5,068 bases of DNA from Actinomycetes bacterium (GCA_021823385.1 JAKAOC010000222.1:1-5068), one strand, 5' to 3'. Positions 1 through 5,068 are shown, numbered from the stretch's first letter. Translations and numbers: made by a program. Notes: a model not told the origin generated them from the sequence alone.

Positions 1-1
1 G

Positions 2-1852
2 AATCCCCTGGTCGACCTGATCGGGGATCGGACCGGCAGGATCGTGCCCATCTATCCGCAATCGGAGAAGTACCACTTCAAGCCGAACGAGATGGTCAAG
101 GCGATCGCCACCACGCTGAAAGAGGCCGGGTGGATCGCCGATCCGCTGCCCGATGCGTTCAGGCGGAGCCTCGGGCTGATCGACAGGGACTCCGCCTACC
201 GTCTCATACACGCGCCGGGCGACCCCGAGGACTACGCCCGGGCTCGCGAGCGCCTTGCCTTCGACGAGCTATTGCGCATCCAGCTTCAGTTGGTGGCGGC
301 AAAGGTCCACAAGGAGCAACAGGCAAGAGGGATCCGGCATTCGGTCGGTTCCCTGGCCTCCAGGGGGCGGGTGCGAACCTCGTCCTCCGGTCGAGCCGGG
401 GAATTCAGGACCGATACCGAGGGCGGGTTCCAGCCGGGCCTCGGGCTCTCCGACGCGGGTGACCTCGCCTCGCGCTTTCTGGCCCAGCTTCCCTACTCCC
501 CGACATCGGCTCAGCTCAGGGTGGTGGGGGAGATCGCCATGGACATGGCCTCCGGGGTACCCATGCACAGGCTCCTGCAAGGGGACGTCGGCTCGGGAAA
601 GACCATGGTGGCGGTAACGGCGGCTCTGTTCGCCATCCAATCGGGCTACCAGGCGGTGCTGATGGCGCCCACGGAGGTGCTTGCCGAGCAGCATTACCTG
701 GGCATCTCGCGCCTGCTGGCCGGCCTGGAGGTGGATGCCGACCAGGAGTGGGGGCTTTTCGGCGACAGCCGCAGGCCGCTCAAGGTCGATCTGCTCACCA
801 ACAAGGTCACCGGCACCCGCAGAAAGTCGTTGCTGGCGGAGCTCTCCGCAGGCGGCGTGGACCTGGTCGTCGGGACTCACGCCCTGCTTTCCGAGGGCGT
901 GGAGTTTGCACGGCTGGGCCTGGTGGTCGTGGACGAGCAGCATCGTTTCGGCGTCGAGCAGAGGTCTCTCCTGAGGGAGCGCTCGCGCGAACGGCAGGAG
1001 CTAGAGCCCGACGTCCTGGTGATGACGGCCACTCCGATACCGCGCACCGCGGCGATGACCATCTTCGGAGACCTGGATTACAGCGTGCTCGACGAGCTTC
1101 CCCCTGGCAGGACACCTATCCGAACGCGATGGGCGCGCAACGAGGAGGAGATCGACAAGGTGTACGCGCGTCTGGAGCGCGAGGTGGCGGCGGGCCGCCA
1201 GGCCTACGTCGTCTGCCCCCTGGTGGAGGAGTCGGAGAAGATCCAGGCGGCTTCTGCGACCGCGACATACGAGGAGCTGGCCGCGACCAGGCTGGCCGGG
1301 ATGCGGGTCGGACTGCTGCACGGCCAGATGCCGACTTCGGAGAAGGCCCAGGTCATGGAGGCCTTCCGCCACGACGACTTGGATGTGCTGGTCTCGACGA
1401 CGGTCATCGAGGTCGGCGTGGACGTCCCCAACGCAACGGTCATGGTGATCCTTGACGCTGCCCGCTTCGGGATTGCGCAAATTCACCAGCTGCGCGGCCG
1501 AGTGGGCCGAGGCGCGGCTCAGTCGTACTGCTATCTGGTCGAGACCGGCGAGCTCGACTCGGGGGGCGAAGGGCGGCTGCAGGCATGTGTGGAGTCCACC
1601 GACGGCTTCTACCTCGCCGAGCGCGATCTCGAGCTGCGCGGCGAGGGCACGCTGCTGGGCGCGCGCCAGAAGGGCGCGTCCGACCTTCGCATCGCGTCGT
1701 TGGCGAAGGATCGCCGCATCCTGGAATCCGCACGCGAGGTGGCCCGCGCGCTGGTCGGCGACGACCCCTTCCTCAGCGCCTTCGAGGATCTCCGCAGCGA
1801 GCTCGACGGCTTCGCAGCCGGCGAAGATGCTGAGTACCTGTTCCGAAGCTGA
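2..1852 (+). CDS. recG: ATP-dependent DNA helicase RecG, 5' end missing
   Basis: RecG is a monomeric superfamily 2 DNA translocase that remodels stalled replication forks and branch-migrates Holliday junctions in the cytoplasm. The open frame enters from the left edge; its first codons (NPLVDLIGDRTGRIVP) already fit the end of the wedge domain, so the GTG at 44 is internal and roughly 100-150 N-terminal residues are missing. The 616 visible residues carry the helicase motifs in order: Walker A GDVGSGKT (nt 581-604), MAPTEVLAEQH (from about nt 662), Walker B DEQH (932-943), TATPIPRT (1025 on), motif V STTVIEVGVDVPNA (1394 on), motif VI QLRGRVGRG (1487-1513), and the RecG-specific tail region ERDLELRGEGTLLGARQKG (about 1619-1675). 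The C-terminus ends in the usual ExxEYL-type segment and a tandem TGA-TAA stop. Between FDELL and LPYSPT it has a basic/Ser/Gly linker about 37 residues longer than in E. coli RecG. It is probably the upstream gene of the rsmD-coaD operon. Identification is very secure. Confidence 0.98.
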   Translation, partial: NPLVDLIGDRTGRIVPIYPQSEKYHFKPNEMVKAIATTLKEAGWIADPLPDAFRRSLGLIDRDSAYRLIHAPGDPEDYARARERLAFDELLRIQLQLVAAKVHKEQQARGIRHSVGSLASRGRVRTSSSGRAGEFRTDTEGGFQPGLGLSDAGDLASRFLAQLPYSPTSAQLRVVGEIAMDMASGVPMHRLLQGDVGSGKTMVAVTAALFAIQSGYQAVLMAPTEVLAEQHYLGISRLLAGLEVDADQEWGLFGDSRRPLKVDLLTNKVTGTRRKSLLAELSAGGVDLVVGTHALLSEGVEFARLGLVVVDEQHRFGVEQRSLLRERSRERQELEPDVLVMTATPIPRTAAMTIFGDLDYSVLDELPPGRTPIRTRWARNEEEIDKVYARLEREVAAGRQAYVVCPLVEESEKIQAASATATYEELAATRLAGMRVGLLHGQMPTSEKAQVMEAFRHDDLDVLVSTTVIEVGVDVPNATVMVILDAARFGIAQIHQLRGRVGRGAAQSYCYLVETGELDSGGEGRLQACVESTDGFYLAERDLELRGEGTLLGARQKGASDLRIASLAKDRRILESAREVARALVGDDPFLSAFEDLRSELDGFAAGEDAEYLFRS

Positions 1853-1869
1853 TAAGTTCTCAACCCGTG

Positions 1870-1890
1870 CCGCCCGGGTGGGCCGGGCGG
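1870..1890 (+). other. perfect 8-bp GC hairpin between recG and rsmD
   Basis: CCGCCCGG (1870-1877) and CCGGGCGG (1883-1890) are perfect inverted repeats around a 5-nt loop GTGGG. The stem abuts the purine-rich GAAGAGGA (1891-1898) that serves as the rsmD ribosome binding site. No T tract follows, so it does not look like a standard intrinsic terminator. It might hold the Shine-Dalgarno region open, pause polymerase or limit mRNA decay between the genes; all three are inference. In GC-rich DNA a stem of this size can also arise by chance. Confidence 0.4.
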
Positions 1891-1902
1891 GAAGAGGACC
1901 CC

Positions 1903-2466
1903 ATGCGCATAGGCAGCGGAGTGGAAAAGGGCCGGAGGATCCCCTCCAAGGTGGGAGCGGAGACGCGCCCGACCACCGCCAAGGTGCGCAAGGCCATCTT
2001 CGACACTCTCTACGGAAAGTTCGAGCTCGAGGGGGCCAGGGTGCTCGATCTCTTCGCGGGCACGGGCTCGCTGGGCCTGGAGGCCGCCTCCAGAGGTGCT
2101 GCCTCGGTGGTCTTCGTCGAGTCGAACCGCAAGGCGGCGGAGGGGATTCGCCGGGCCGTCGCGGATTTCAAAGGGCGCCTGGGGTGCAGCCTGGAGGTCT
2201 TGGCCATGGACGCCTTGGTATACGTGGCCAGGCAGGGCGAGCCTGCCGATCTCTGCTTTTGCGACCCTCCCTACAGCTTTGAAGGGTGGGATCTCCTGCT
2301 GGCCGCTCATCCGGCACACCTGGTGGTGGCCGAATCCAATCGCGAATTGCCTGAAAGCGGAGGGTATCGGCGAACTACCCTGAAGAGGTACGGCGATACA
2401 GTGGTGTCGTTCTTCTCCTGGAGCGGGACGGCGCCGGAGGCTGGGCTACAGAAGGAGGACGATTGA
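1903..2466 (+). CDS. rsmD: 16S rRNA (guanine966-N2)-methyltransferase RsmD
   Basis: RsmD uses S-adenosylmethionine to methylate N2 of G966 (E. coli numbering) in 16S rRNA during 30S assembly. The 187-residue product has the family hallmarks: an N-terminal MRIGSGVEKGRRI similar to the usual MRIIxGxxKGRxL, TRPTTAKVRKAIFDTL (21-36), the SAM-binding motif I VLDLFAGTGSLGLEA (47-61), acidic E73 after beta 2, and the catalytic DPPY (121-124). The C-terminus ends in YGDTVVSFFSW, as is common. The ATG at 1903 is chosen because it matches the family N-terminus and is preceded by GAAGAGGA (1891-1898); an in-frame GTG at 1867 would add 12 unrelated residues. The length is normal for the family. Its last codons overlap the coaD start, so the two genes are probably translationally coupled. 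The MRIGSG start is one residue shorter than the common MRII(G/A)G. Confidence 0.95.
   Translation: MRIGSGVEKGRRIPSKVGAETRPTTAKVRKAIFDTLYGKFELEGARVLDLFAGTGSLGLEAASRGAASVVFVESNRKAAEGIRRAVADFKGRLGCSLEVLAMDALVYVARQGEPADLCFCDPPYSFEGWDLLLAAHPAHLVVAESNRELPESGGYRRTTLKRYGDTVVSFFSWSGTAPEAGLQKEDD
2452..2458 (+). promoter_or_regulatory. strong Shine-Dalgarno fixing the coaD TTG start
   Basis: AAGGAGG lies inside the 3' end of rsmD, four bases before the TTG at 2463. It is the best match to the anti-SD in this part of the window, and with the CoaD N-terminal alignment it supports initiation at TTG rather than at any downstream codon. The overlap TTGA (2463-2466) joins the coaD start to the rsmD stop. 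Confidence 0.8.
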
Positions 2467-2939
2467 CCATCGCGCTGTTCCCCGGGTCATTCGATCCATT
2501 TCACAACGGCCACCTTGAGGTGGTGGAGCGGGCTTCGCCCCTATTCGGCACGGTCGTGGTTGCCGCCATGCGCAACCCGCAGAAGGCCTCGGCGCTTTTC
2601 AGCCTGGAGGAGCGCAAGGAGCTGATCGAGGCTGCCGTCGGCCACCTGAGCAACGTCGAGATCGTCGGCCTCTCGTCGCTGGTGGTTCAGCTGGCGCGAG
2701 AGATAGGTGCCTCGGTGATCATTCGCGGGCTAAGGGCGGTCTCCGACTTCGAGAACGAGTTGCAGATGGCCCAGATGAACAGGCAGCTCTCCGGAATCGA
2801 CACCCTCTTCATCCCCACCTCCTCGGTGTATTCCTTCGTCGCTTCTAGACTTCTTAGGGAAGTGGCCTCCTATGGCGGCGACGTGTCCGGGTTCGTGCCC
2901 GCCCCGATCGCCCGGGCGATAGCCGTCAAGTTCAACTGA
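2463..2939 (+). CDS. coaD: phosphopantetheine adenylyltransferase CoaD (PPAT)
   Basis: CoaD transfers AMP from ATP to 4'-phosphopantetheine, giving dephospho-CoA and pyrophosphate, the penultimate step of CoA synthesis; the family is typically hexameric and cytoplasmic. The 158-residue product has normal family length. It begins MTIALFPGSFDPFHNGH, with the nucleotidyltransferase HxGH motif at 14-17; K41 lies in NPQKASALFSLEER, and IIRGLRAVSDFENELQMAQMNR (87-107) carries the conserved Arg residues R88 and R91. The tail SYGGDVSGFVP (136-146) is typical. The family ISSSxVKE segment is altered here to VASRLLRE (126-133), keeping only the middle Ser and the last basic and acidic residues; this motif helps bind the ATP phosphates. 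The start is TTG, supported by a strong SD and a 4-nt overlap with rsmD. Function is secure despite the unusual motif. Confidence 0.95.
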   Translation: MTIALFPGSFDPFHNGHLEVVERASPLFGTVVVAAMRNPQKASALFSLEERKELIEAAVGHLSNVEIVGLSSLVVQLAREIGASVIIRGLRAVSDFENELQMAQMNRQLSGIDTLFIPTSSVYSFVASRLLREVASYGGDVSGFVPAPIARAIAVKFN

Positions 2940-2961
2940 GCAAGGCAAGGACGGGCGGTCG

Positions 2962-3516
2962 ATGTCCGACATCGAAGAATACGGTGACGACGCCGAGCTG
3001 GGGTTGGGGGAGATCCTCGACCGCATCGAGGAGATAGTCGGCAGCGCCAAGGCGATGCCGCTCTCGGCGTCCGTGCTGGTCTCCCGGGACGAGCTCCTGC
3101 ATCTTGTGCGCCTGGCCAAGGATCGCTTCCCGCTCGAGATGCGCGAGGCGCAGTGGATAGTTCGCGAGCGTGCCGAGTACCTGGACCGCGTATCGCTGGA
3201 GGCCGAGGAGATCATCCAGGAGGCCCGGGGCCGTGCGGAGCGCATGGTGTCCAAGCAGGAGATCGTCCGCCAGGCCCAGGCCGGCGCCAACCGGATTCTG
3301 GTGATGGCGCGCGAGGATGCGGCCCGGCTTCGTTTCGACGCCGAGGACTACGCCGACCAGAAGCTTGCCGAGCTGGAGATAGCCCTGGCCAAGGTGATGA
3401 AAGAGGTGCAGGCGGGCAGGAGCAAGTTGGCCGGTTCGGGCGCGGCCGCCGGCGCGCAGCCGGTGGCGACGGTCGAGGAGGACGACGAGTTCCCCTTCGA
3501 TCAGGACGCCGACTAA
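2962..3516 (+). CDS. SepIVA-like / DivIVA-type coiled-coil protein
   Basis: This 184-residue soluble protein has no signal peptide or membrane segment. An acidic N-terminus precedes a short segment AMPLSASVLVSRDELLHLV (31-49) and a long charged helix with Ala/Glu/Arg-rich coiled-coil character (about 50-155), followed by an Ala/Gly linker and a very acidic tail (171-184). From memory, the 31-60 region and the segment VSKQEIVRQAQAGANRI...YADQKLAELE (96-139) parallel mycobacterial SepIVA (Rv2927c family), a DivIVA-like protein needed for septation and envelope growth. SepIVA is about 60 residues longer, with extra coiled-coil repeats in the middle. Automated tools may label such proteins ATP synthase subunit B-like or DivIVA, because the helix resembles both. 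The start is ATG with AAGGA (2947-2951) upstream; the gene lies 22 nt after coaD and 11 nt before yceD. The gene is secure; the SepIVA role is an inference from similarity and position. Confidence 0.6.
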   Translation: MSDIEEYGDDAELGLGEILDRIEEIVGSAKAMPLSASVLVSRDELLHLVRLAKDRFPLEMREAQWIVRERAEYLDRVSLEAEEIIQEARGRAERMVSKQEIVRQAQAGANRILVMAREDAARLRFDAEDYADQKLAELEIALAKVMKEVQAGRSKLAGSGAAAGAQPVATVEEDDEFPFDQDAD

Positions 3517-3527
3517 GGGAGGTCGCA

Positions 3528-4040
3528 ATGGGCGCAGCCAATCCATTCAAGGTCTCCGTCACCAGGCTTTCCAAGACCCCCGGCTCGGTTTTGCAGGTGG
3601 ATGTCGAGGGTGAGATACCCGAGATGTTCGTCTCCTCCGCCTGGGTGCCCGAAGGCGCGACGGTGCATGCAAAAGGCCAGCTGGAGGCGGTGCACTCCGG
3701 AATCCTCTTCTCCGGCACCGCCACCGTCGAGGTCACCTCGGAGTGCAGGCGTTGCCTGGGTCGGACAACGGCGCCGATGCAGGTGGAGATCCGGGAGCTC
3801 TTCGAATCCGACTTCAAGGAGGAGGAGGGAGACACCTATCCGGTCGAGGGCGACTTCGTGGATTTCACGGAGATGCTGCGTGATGCGGTGGTGCTGGCTC
3901 TTCCCGCCGCGCCTCTGTGCTCTGAGGAGTGCAAGGGACTTTGCCAGGTCTGCGGGGCGAATCTGAACGAGACCGATTGCGGCCACCGGGGTGGAGGCGA
4001 TATCGACCCCCGCTTCCGGATCCTCGACCAGCTGCGCTGA
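3528..4040 (+). CDS. yceD: DUF177/YceD family protein, putative large-subunit rRNA accumulation factor
   Basis: The YceD/DUF177 family sits beside rpmF in most bacteria and is linked to 23S rRNA accumulation and ribosome synthesis; its biochemical activity is unsettled. The 170-residue product starts at ATG 3528 behind AAGGGAGG (3515-3522), which overlaps the TAA of the preceding gene. The family features are a beta-rich N-terminal half, a first Cys pair ECRRCLG (C73, C76), then an acidic segment ending in GDFVDFTEMLRDAVVLALP (108-126). The C-terminal cluster PLCSEECKGLCQVCGANLN has C131, C135, C139 and C142, with C151 and H153 following, and the tail DIDPRFRILDQL is the usual DPRxxxLxxL ending. 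The Cys-rich C-terminal form, probably metal-binding, is the variant common in Gram-positive lineages. An upstream in-frame extension through the SepIVA-like gene is a shadow reading. Family assignment is secure; function is known only at the pathway level. Confidence 0.9.
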   Translation: MGAANPFKVSVTRLSKTPGSVLQVDVEGEIPEMFVSSAWVPEGATVHAKGQLEAVHSGILFSGTATVEVTSECRRCLGRTTAPMQVEIRELFESDFKEEEGDTYPVEGDFVDFTEMLRDAVVLALPAAPLCSEECKGLCQVCGANLNETDCGHRGGGDIDPRFRILDQLR

Positions 4041-4102
4041 GCGCCCAGCTCCGAGGGCAAAACAGGCGCAGGTGGGCGGAAGGCTCGCCGGGTAATTCCT
4101 TG

Positions 4103-4108
4103 TAGACT
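4103..4108 (+). promoter_or_regulatory. possible -10 box for rpmF-plsX
   Basis: TAGACT fits the TAnnnT pattern of vegetative actinobacterial -10 elements and lies in the only sizeable intergenic gap of the window, between yceD and rpmF. There is no recognisable TTGACA-like -35 at 16-18 nt upstream and no extended -10 TG. If used, transcription would start near 4114-4117, leaving a leader of about 65 nt that opens with the hairpin at 4118-4147. This is weak evidence, offered as a candidate only. Confidence 0.2.
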
Positions 4109-4117
4109 CTTGCGGGC

Positions 4118-4147
4118 GACTTGGAGCCGCGTGCCCGGCTCGAGGTC
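4118..4147 (+). promoter_or_regulatory. hairpin in the rpmF leader, possible attenuator or L32 leader structure
   Basis: GACTTGGAGCCG (4118-4129) pairs with CGGCTCGAGGTC (4136-4147): twelve positions with ten Watson-Crick pairs, one G-U pair and one G-G mismatch, around the loop CGTGCC. The innermost six pairs are perfect. A short T4 run follows at 4154-4157, six bases beyond the stem, too far and too short for a strong intrinsic terminator but compatible with a weak attenuator or pause site. The hairpin lies 32 nt upstream of the rpmF ATG and just after the candidate -10 box. The remaining leader (4041-4117) shows no convincing structure. Confidence 0.35.
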
Positions 4148-4179
4148 CGACGGTTTTCGATCGATTAGAGAGTTGGAAG

Positions 4180-4359
4180 ATGGCTGTTCCCAAGAGAAAG
4201 ACGTCCAAGGCCAAGGGCCGCTCCCGGCAGGCCGGTGCCTGGTTTCTCTCCCTGCCCTCCAAGAGCGCTTGCCCGCAGTGCAACTTTGCCAAGCGCCCAC
4301 ACCACGTCTGCCCCAACTGCGGGTGGTACCACGGCCGCCAGGCCATAGAGGTCCGGTAG
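4180..4359 (+). CDS. rpmF: 50S ribosomal protein L32, zinc-ribbon form
   Basis: L32 is a small protein of the large ribosomal subunit. The 59-residue product begins MAVPKRKTSKAKGRSRQA, the family's typical basic N-terminus that threads into rRNA, followed by WFLSLPSKSACPQC and HHVCPNCGWYHGRQAIEV. The four cysteines C31, C34, C44 and C47 form two CxxC pairs with nine residues between them, so this is the zinc-binding (C+) form. Length matches the family. The ATG at 4180 is set by the conserved MAVPK(R/K)K start; the upstream GAGAG (4168-4172, seven-base spacing) is a modest SD. It follows yceD after a 139-nt leader and is one base from plsX, the widely conserved yceD-rpmF-plsX order. Identification is very secure. 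Confidence 0.98.
   Translation: MAVPKRKTSKAKGRSRQAGAWFLSLPSKSACPQCNFAKRPHHVCPNCGWYHGRQAIEVR
4347..4351 (+). promoter_or_regulatory. Shine-Dalgarno supporting the plsX TTG start
   Basis: AGAGG inside the last codons of rpmF lies nine bases before the TTG at 4361. An in-frame TAG at 4346-4348 rules out any farther upstream start, and no ATG or GTG occurs between that stop and the conserved DVMGGDNAP motif except the ATG inside the motif itself. TTG 4361 is therefore the best start. Confidence 0.6.
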
Positions 4360-4360
4360 C

Positions 4361-5068
4361 TTGCTGCCTCTGGCTCTCGACGTCATGGGGGGCGACAACG
4401 CCCCGGTCGTCGTCATCGAAGGTGCGCGCCGCGCCAGGGATGAGCTCGGGGCCGAGCTTTTGATGGTCGGCCTTCCCGAGGTTGTGGAGCCGCTCGCCGC
4501 CGAGGGCTTCGAAGTGCTGGCGGCGACCGAAGTGGTCGAGATGCACGACGATCCGGCCTCCTCCGTGCGACGCAAGCGGGACTCGTCGCTGGTGCGCTGT
4601 GCCGAGCTGGTGCGCGACGGCAAAGCGGTCGGCATGATTTCGGCCGGCAACACCGGCGCGGCCATGGCCTCCGCTCTGCTCAAGTTCGGCAGGCTGCCGC
4701 GCGTGGCACGCCCCGCAATAGCCACCACCATCCCTGTGCCGGGCTCGACTCCTACCGTCGTCCTGGATTCCGGGGCGAACTCGGACGTTATCGCCTCCTG
4801 GCTGGTGCAGTTCGCGGAGATGGGATCGGTGTATTCCAACGACGTGTTCGGCGTGGAGTCACCCAGGGTGGGCATCCTCTCCATCGGTGAGGAGAAGGGC
4901 AAGGGCAACGAGCTGGTCAAAGAGGCCTATCCTCTGCTCGAAGCCTGCGACCGTATCAACTTCATCGGCAATGTAGAGGGGCGCGACGTGATGAGCGACC
5001 GGGTGGACGTCGTCGTGTGCGACGGATACACGGGCAACATCGTTCTCAAGACCCTGGAAGGATCGCTG
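4361..5068 (+). CDS. plsX: phosphate acyltransferase PlsX, 3' end missing
   Basis: PlsX makes acyl-phosphate from acyl-ACP and inorganic phosphate at the inner face of the membrane, supplying the PlsY glycerol-3-phosphate acyltransferase in phospholipid synthesis. The first 236 residues are present, about 70 percent of the usual 330-345. Family motifs in order: LALDVMGGDNAP (4-15), the DDPASSVRRKRDSSL block (63-77), MISAGNTGAAMASALLKFGRLPRVARPAI (92-120), VVLDSGAN (133-140), QFAEMGSVYSNDVFGVESPRVGILSIGEEKGKGNEL (150-185), NFIGNVEGRDV (200-210) and VVVCDGYTGNIVLKTLEGS (217-235). The start is TTG, one base after the rpmF stop, so rpmF and plsX are surely co-transcribed and probably coupled. LDSGAN replaces the commoner LDxGAN with V or A, a mild change. 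The frame is open to the window edge with no sign of disruption. An rnc (RNase III) gene downstream would be expected from related genomes. Confidence 0.97.
   Translation, partial: MLPLALDVMGGDNAPVVVIEGARRARDELGAELLMVGLPEVVEPLAAEGFEVLAATEVVEMHDDPASSVRRKRDSSLVRCAELVRDGKAVGMISAGNTGAAMASALLKFGRLPRVARPAIATTIPVPGSTPTVVLDSGANSDVIASWLVQFAEMGSVYSNDVFGVESPRVGILSIGEEKGKGNELVKEAYPLLEACDRINFIGNVEGRDVMSDRVDVVVCDGYTGNIVLKTLEGSL

Noticed and set aside
269..943. Minus-strand open frame opposite recG, about 224 codons
   Set aside because: Antisense shadow of the RecG motor domain; low-complexity His/Gln/Arg-rich translation with no family features.
748..1455. Plus-strand +1-frame open reading frame inside recG
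   Set aside because: Arg/Gly-rich out-of-frame translation, typical of GC-skewed shadows; the RecG frame is intact through the same region.
1853..1858. TAAGTT as a -10 box for rsmD-coaD
   Set aside because: It fits TAnnnT but overlaps the tandem recG stop and has no -35 partner; one such hexamer by chance is expected.
1867..1902. Upstream GTG start for rsmD
   Set aside because: It would add 12 residues unlike the family, and the start would fall on the hairpin; ATG 1903 gives the expected MRIxxG N-terminus behind a good SD.
4042..4078. CGCCCA/TGGGCG inverted repeat after yceD as a terminator
   Set aside because: Only six pairs around a 25-nt loop and no T tract; not a credible terminator.
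4157..4164. TCGATCGA palindrome in the rpmF leader as an operator
   Set aside because: An eight-base palindrome alone is too short and too common, with no second copy nearby.
3513..4346. Minus-strand open frame of 277 codons across yceD, the leader and rpmF
   Set aside because: It covers two conserved genes in antisense and has no credible start signal or domain.
4165..4920. Long minus-strand open frame of about 250 codons opposite rpmF and plsX
   Set aside because: It lies wholly antisense to two secure genes, its translation is Ser/Thr/Pro/Arg-rich with no recognisable domain, and such frames are common opposite GC-rich genes.

Overview
The window is a dense stretch of chromosomal housekeeping genes, all on the + strand, from a GC-rich bacterium that is most likely an actinomycete-type (Actinomycetota) lineage. 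The evidence is the strong G/C bias at third codon positions, TTG starts, an actinobacterial style of RecG, and a small DivIVA/SepIVA-like coiled-coil protein lying between coaD and the DUF177 (YceD) gene. The exact class cannot be fixed from the sequence; a deep branch such as Acidimicrobiia is a guess. No mobile element, CRISPR array, tRNA, rRNA or foreign-looking island is visible.

Layout, left to right: the 3' part of recG (DNA branch-migration helicase, N-terminus outside the window); a 50-nt gap holding a perfect GC hairpin; rsmD (16S rRNA G966 methyltransferase); coaD (phosphopantetheine adenylyltransferase), whose TTG start overlaps the rsmD stop; a SepIVA-like coiled-coil gene; yceD/DUF177; a 139-nt leader with a possible -10 box and a strong imperfect hairpin; rpmF (59-aa zinc-ribbon ribosomal protein L32); and the 5' part of plsX (phosphate acyltransferase), which runs off the right edge. 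The rpmF and plsX reading frames are easily missed, the first because it is short and the second because it begins at TTG and has no stop in the window.

The genes fall into two likely transcription blocks. recG-rsmD-coaD-sepIVA-like-yceD is tightly packed (gaps of 50, -4, 22 and 11 nt), joining DNA repair, ribosome modification, CoA synthesis and probably envelope growth or division. rpmF-plsX (gap of 1 nt) joins a ribosomal protein to the first step of phospholipid acylation. CoaD feeds the CoA and acyl-carrier-protein cofactor pool on which PlsX substrates depend, and the yceD-rpmF-plsX order is the classic conserved ribosome/lipid cluster.

I found no convincing undescribed system. The points most worth a second look are the shortened SepIVA-like protein, the hairpin in the rpmF leader, the altered Ser-rich motif of CoaD together with a run of unusual codons, the GC hairpin beside the rsmD ribosome binding site, and the basic linker in RecG.
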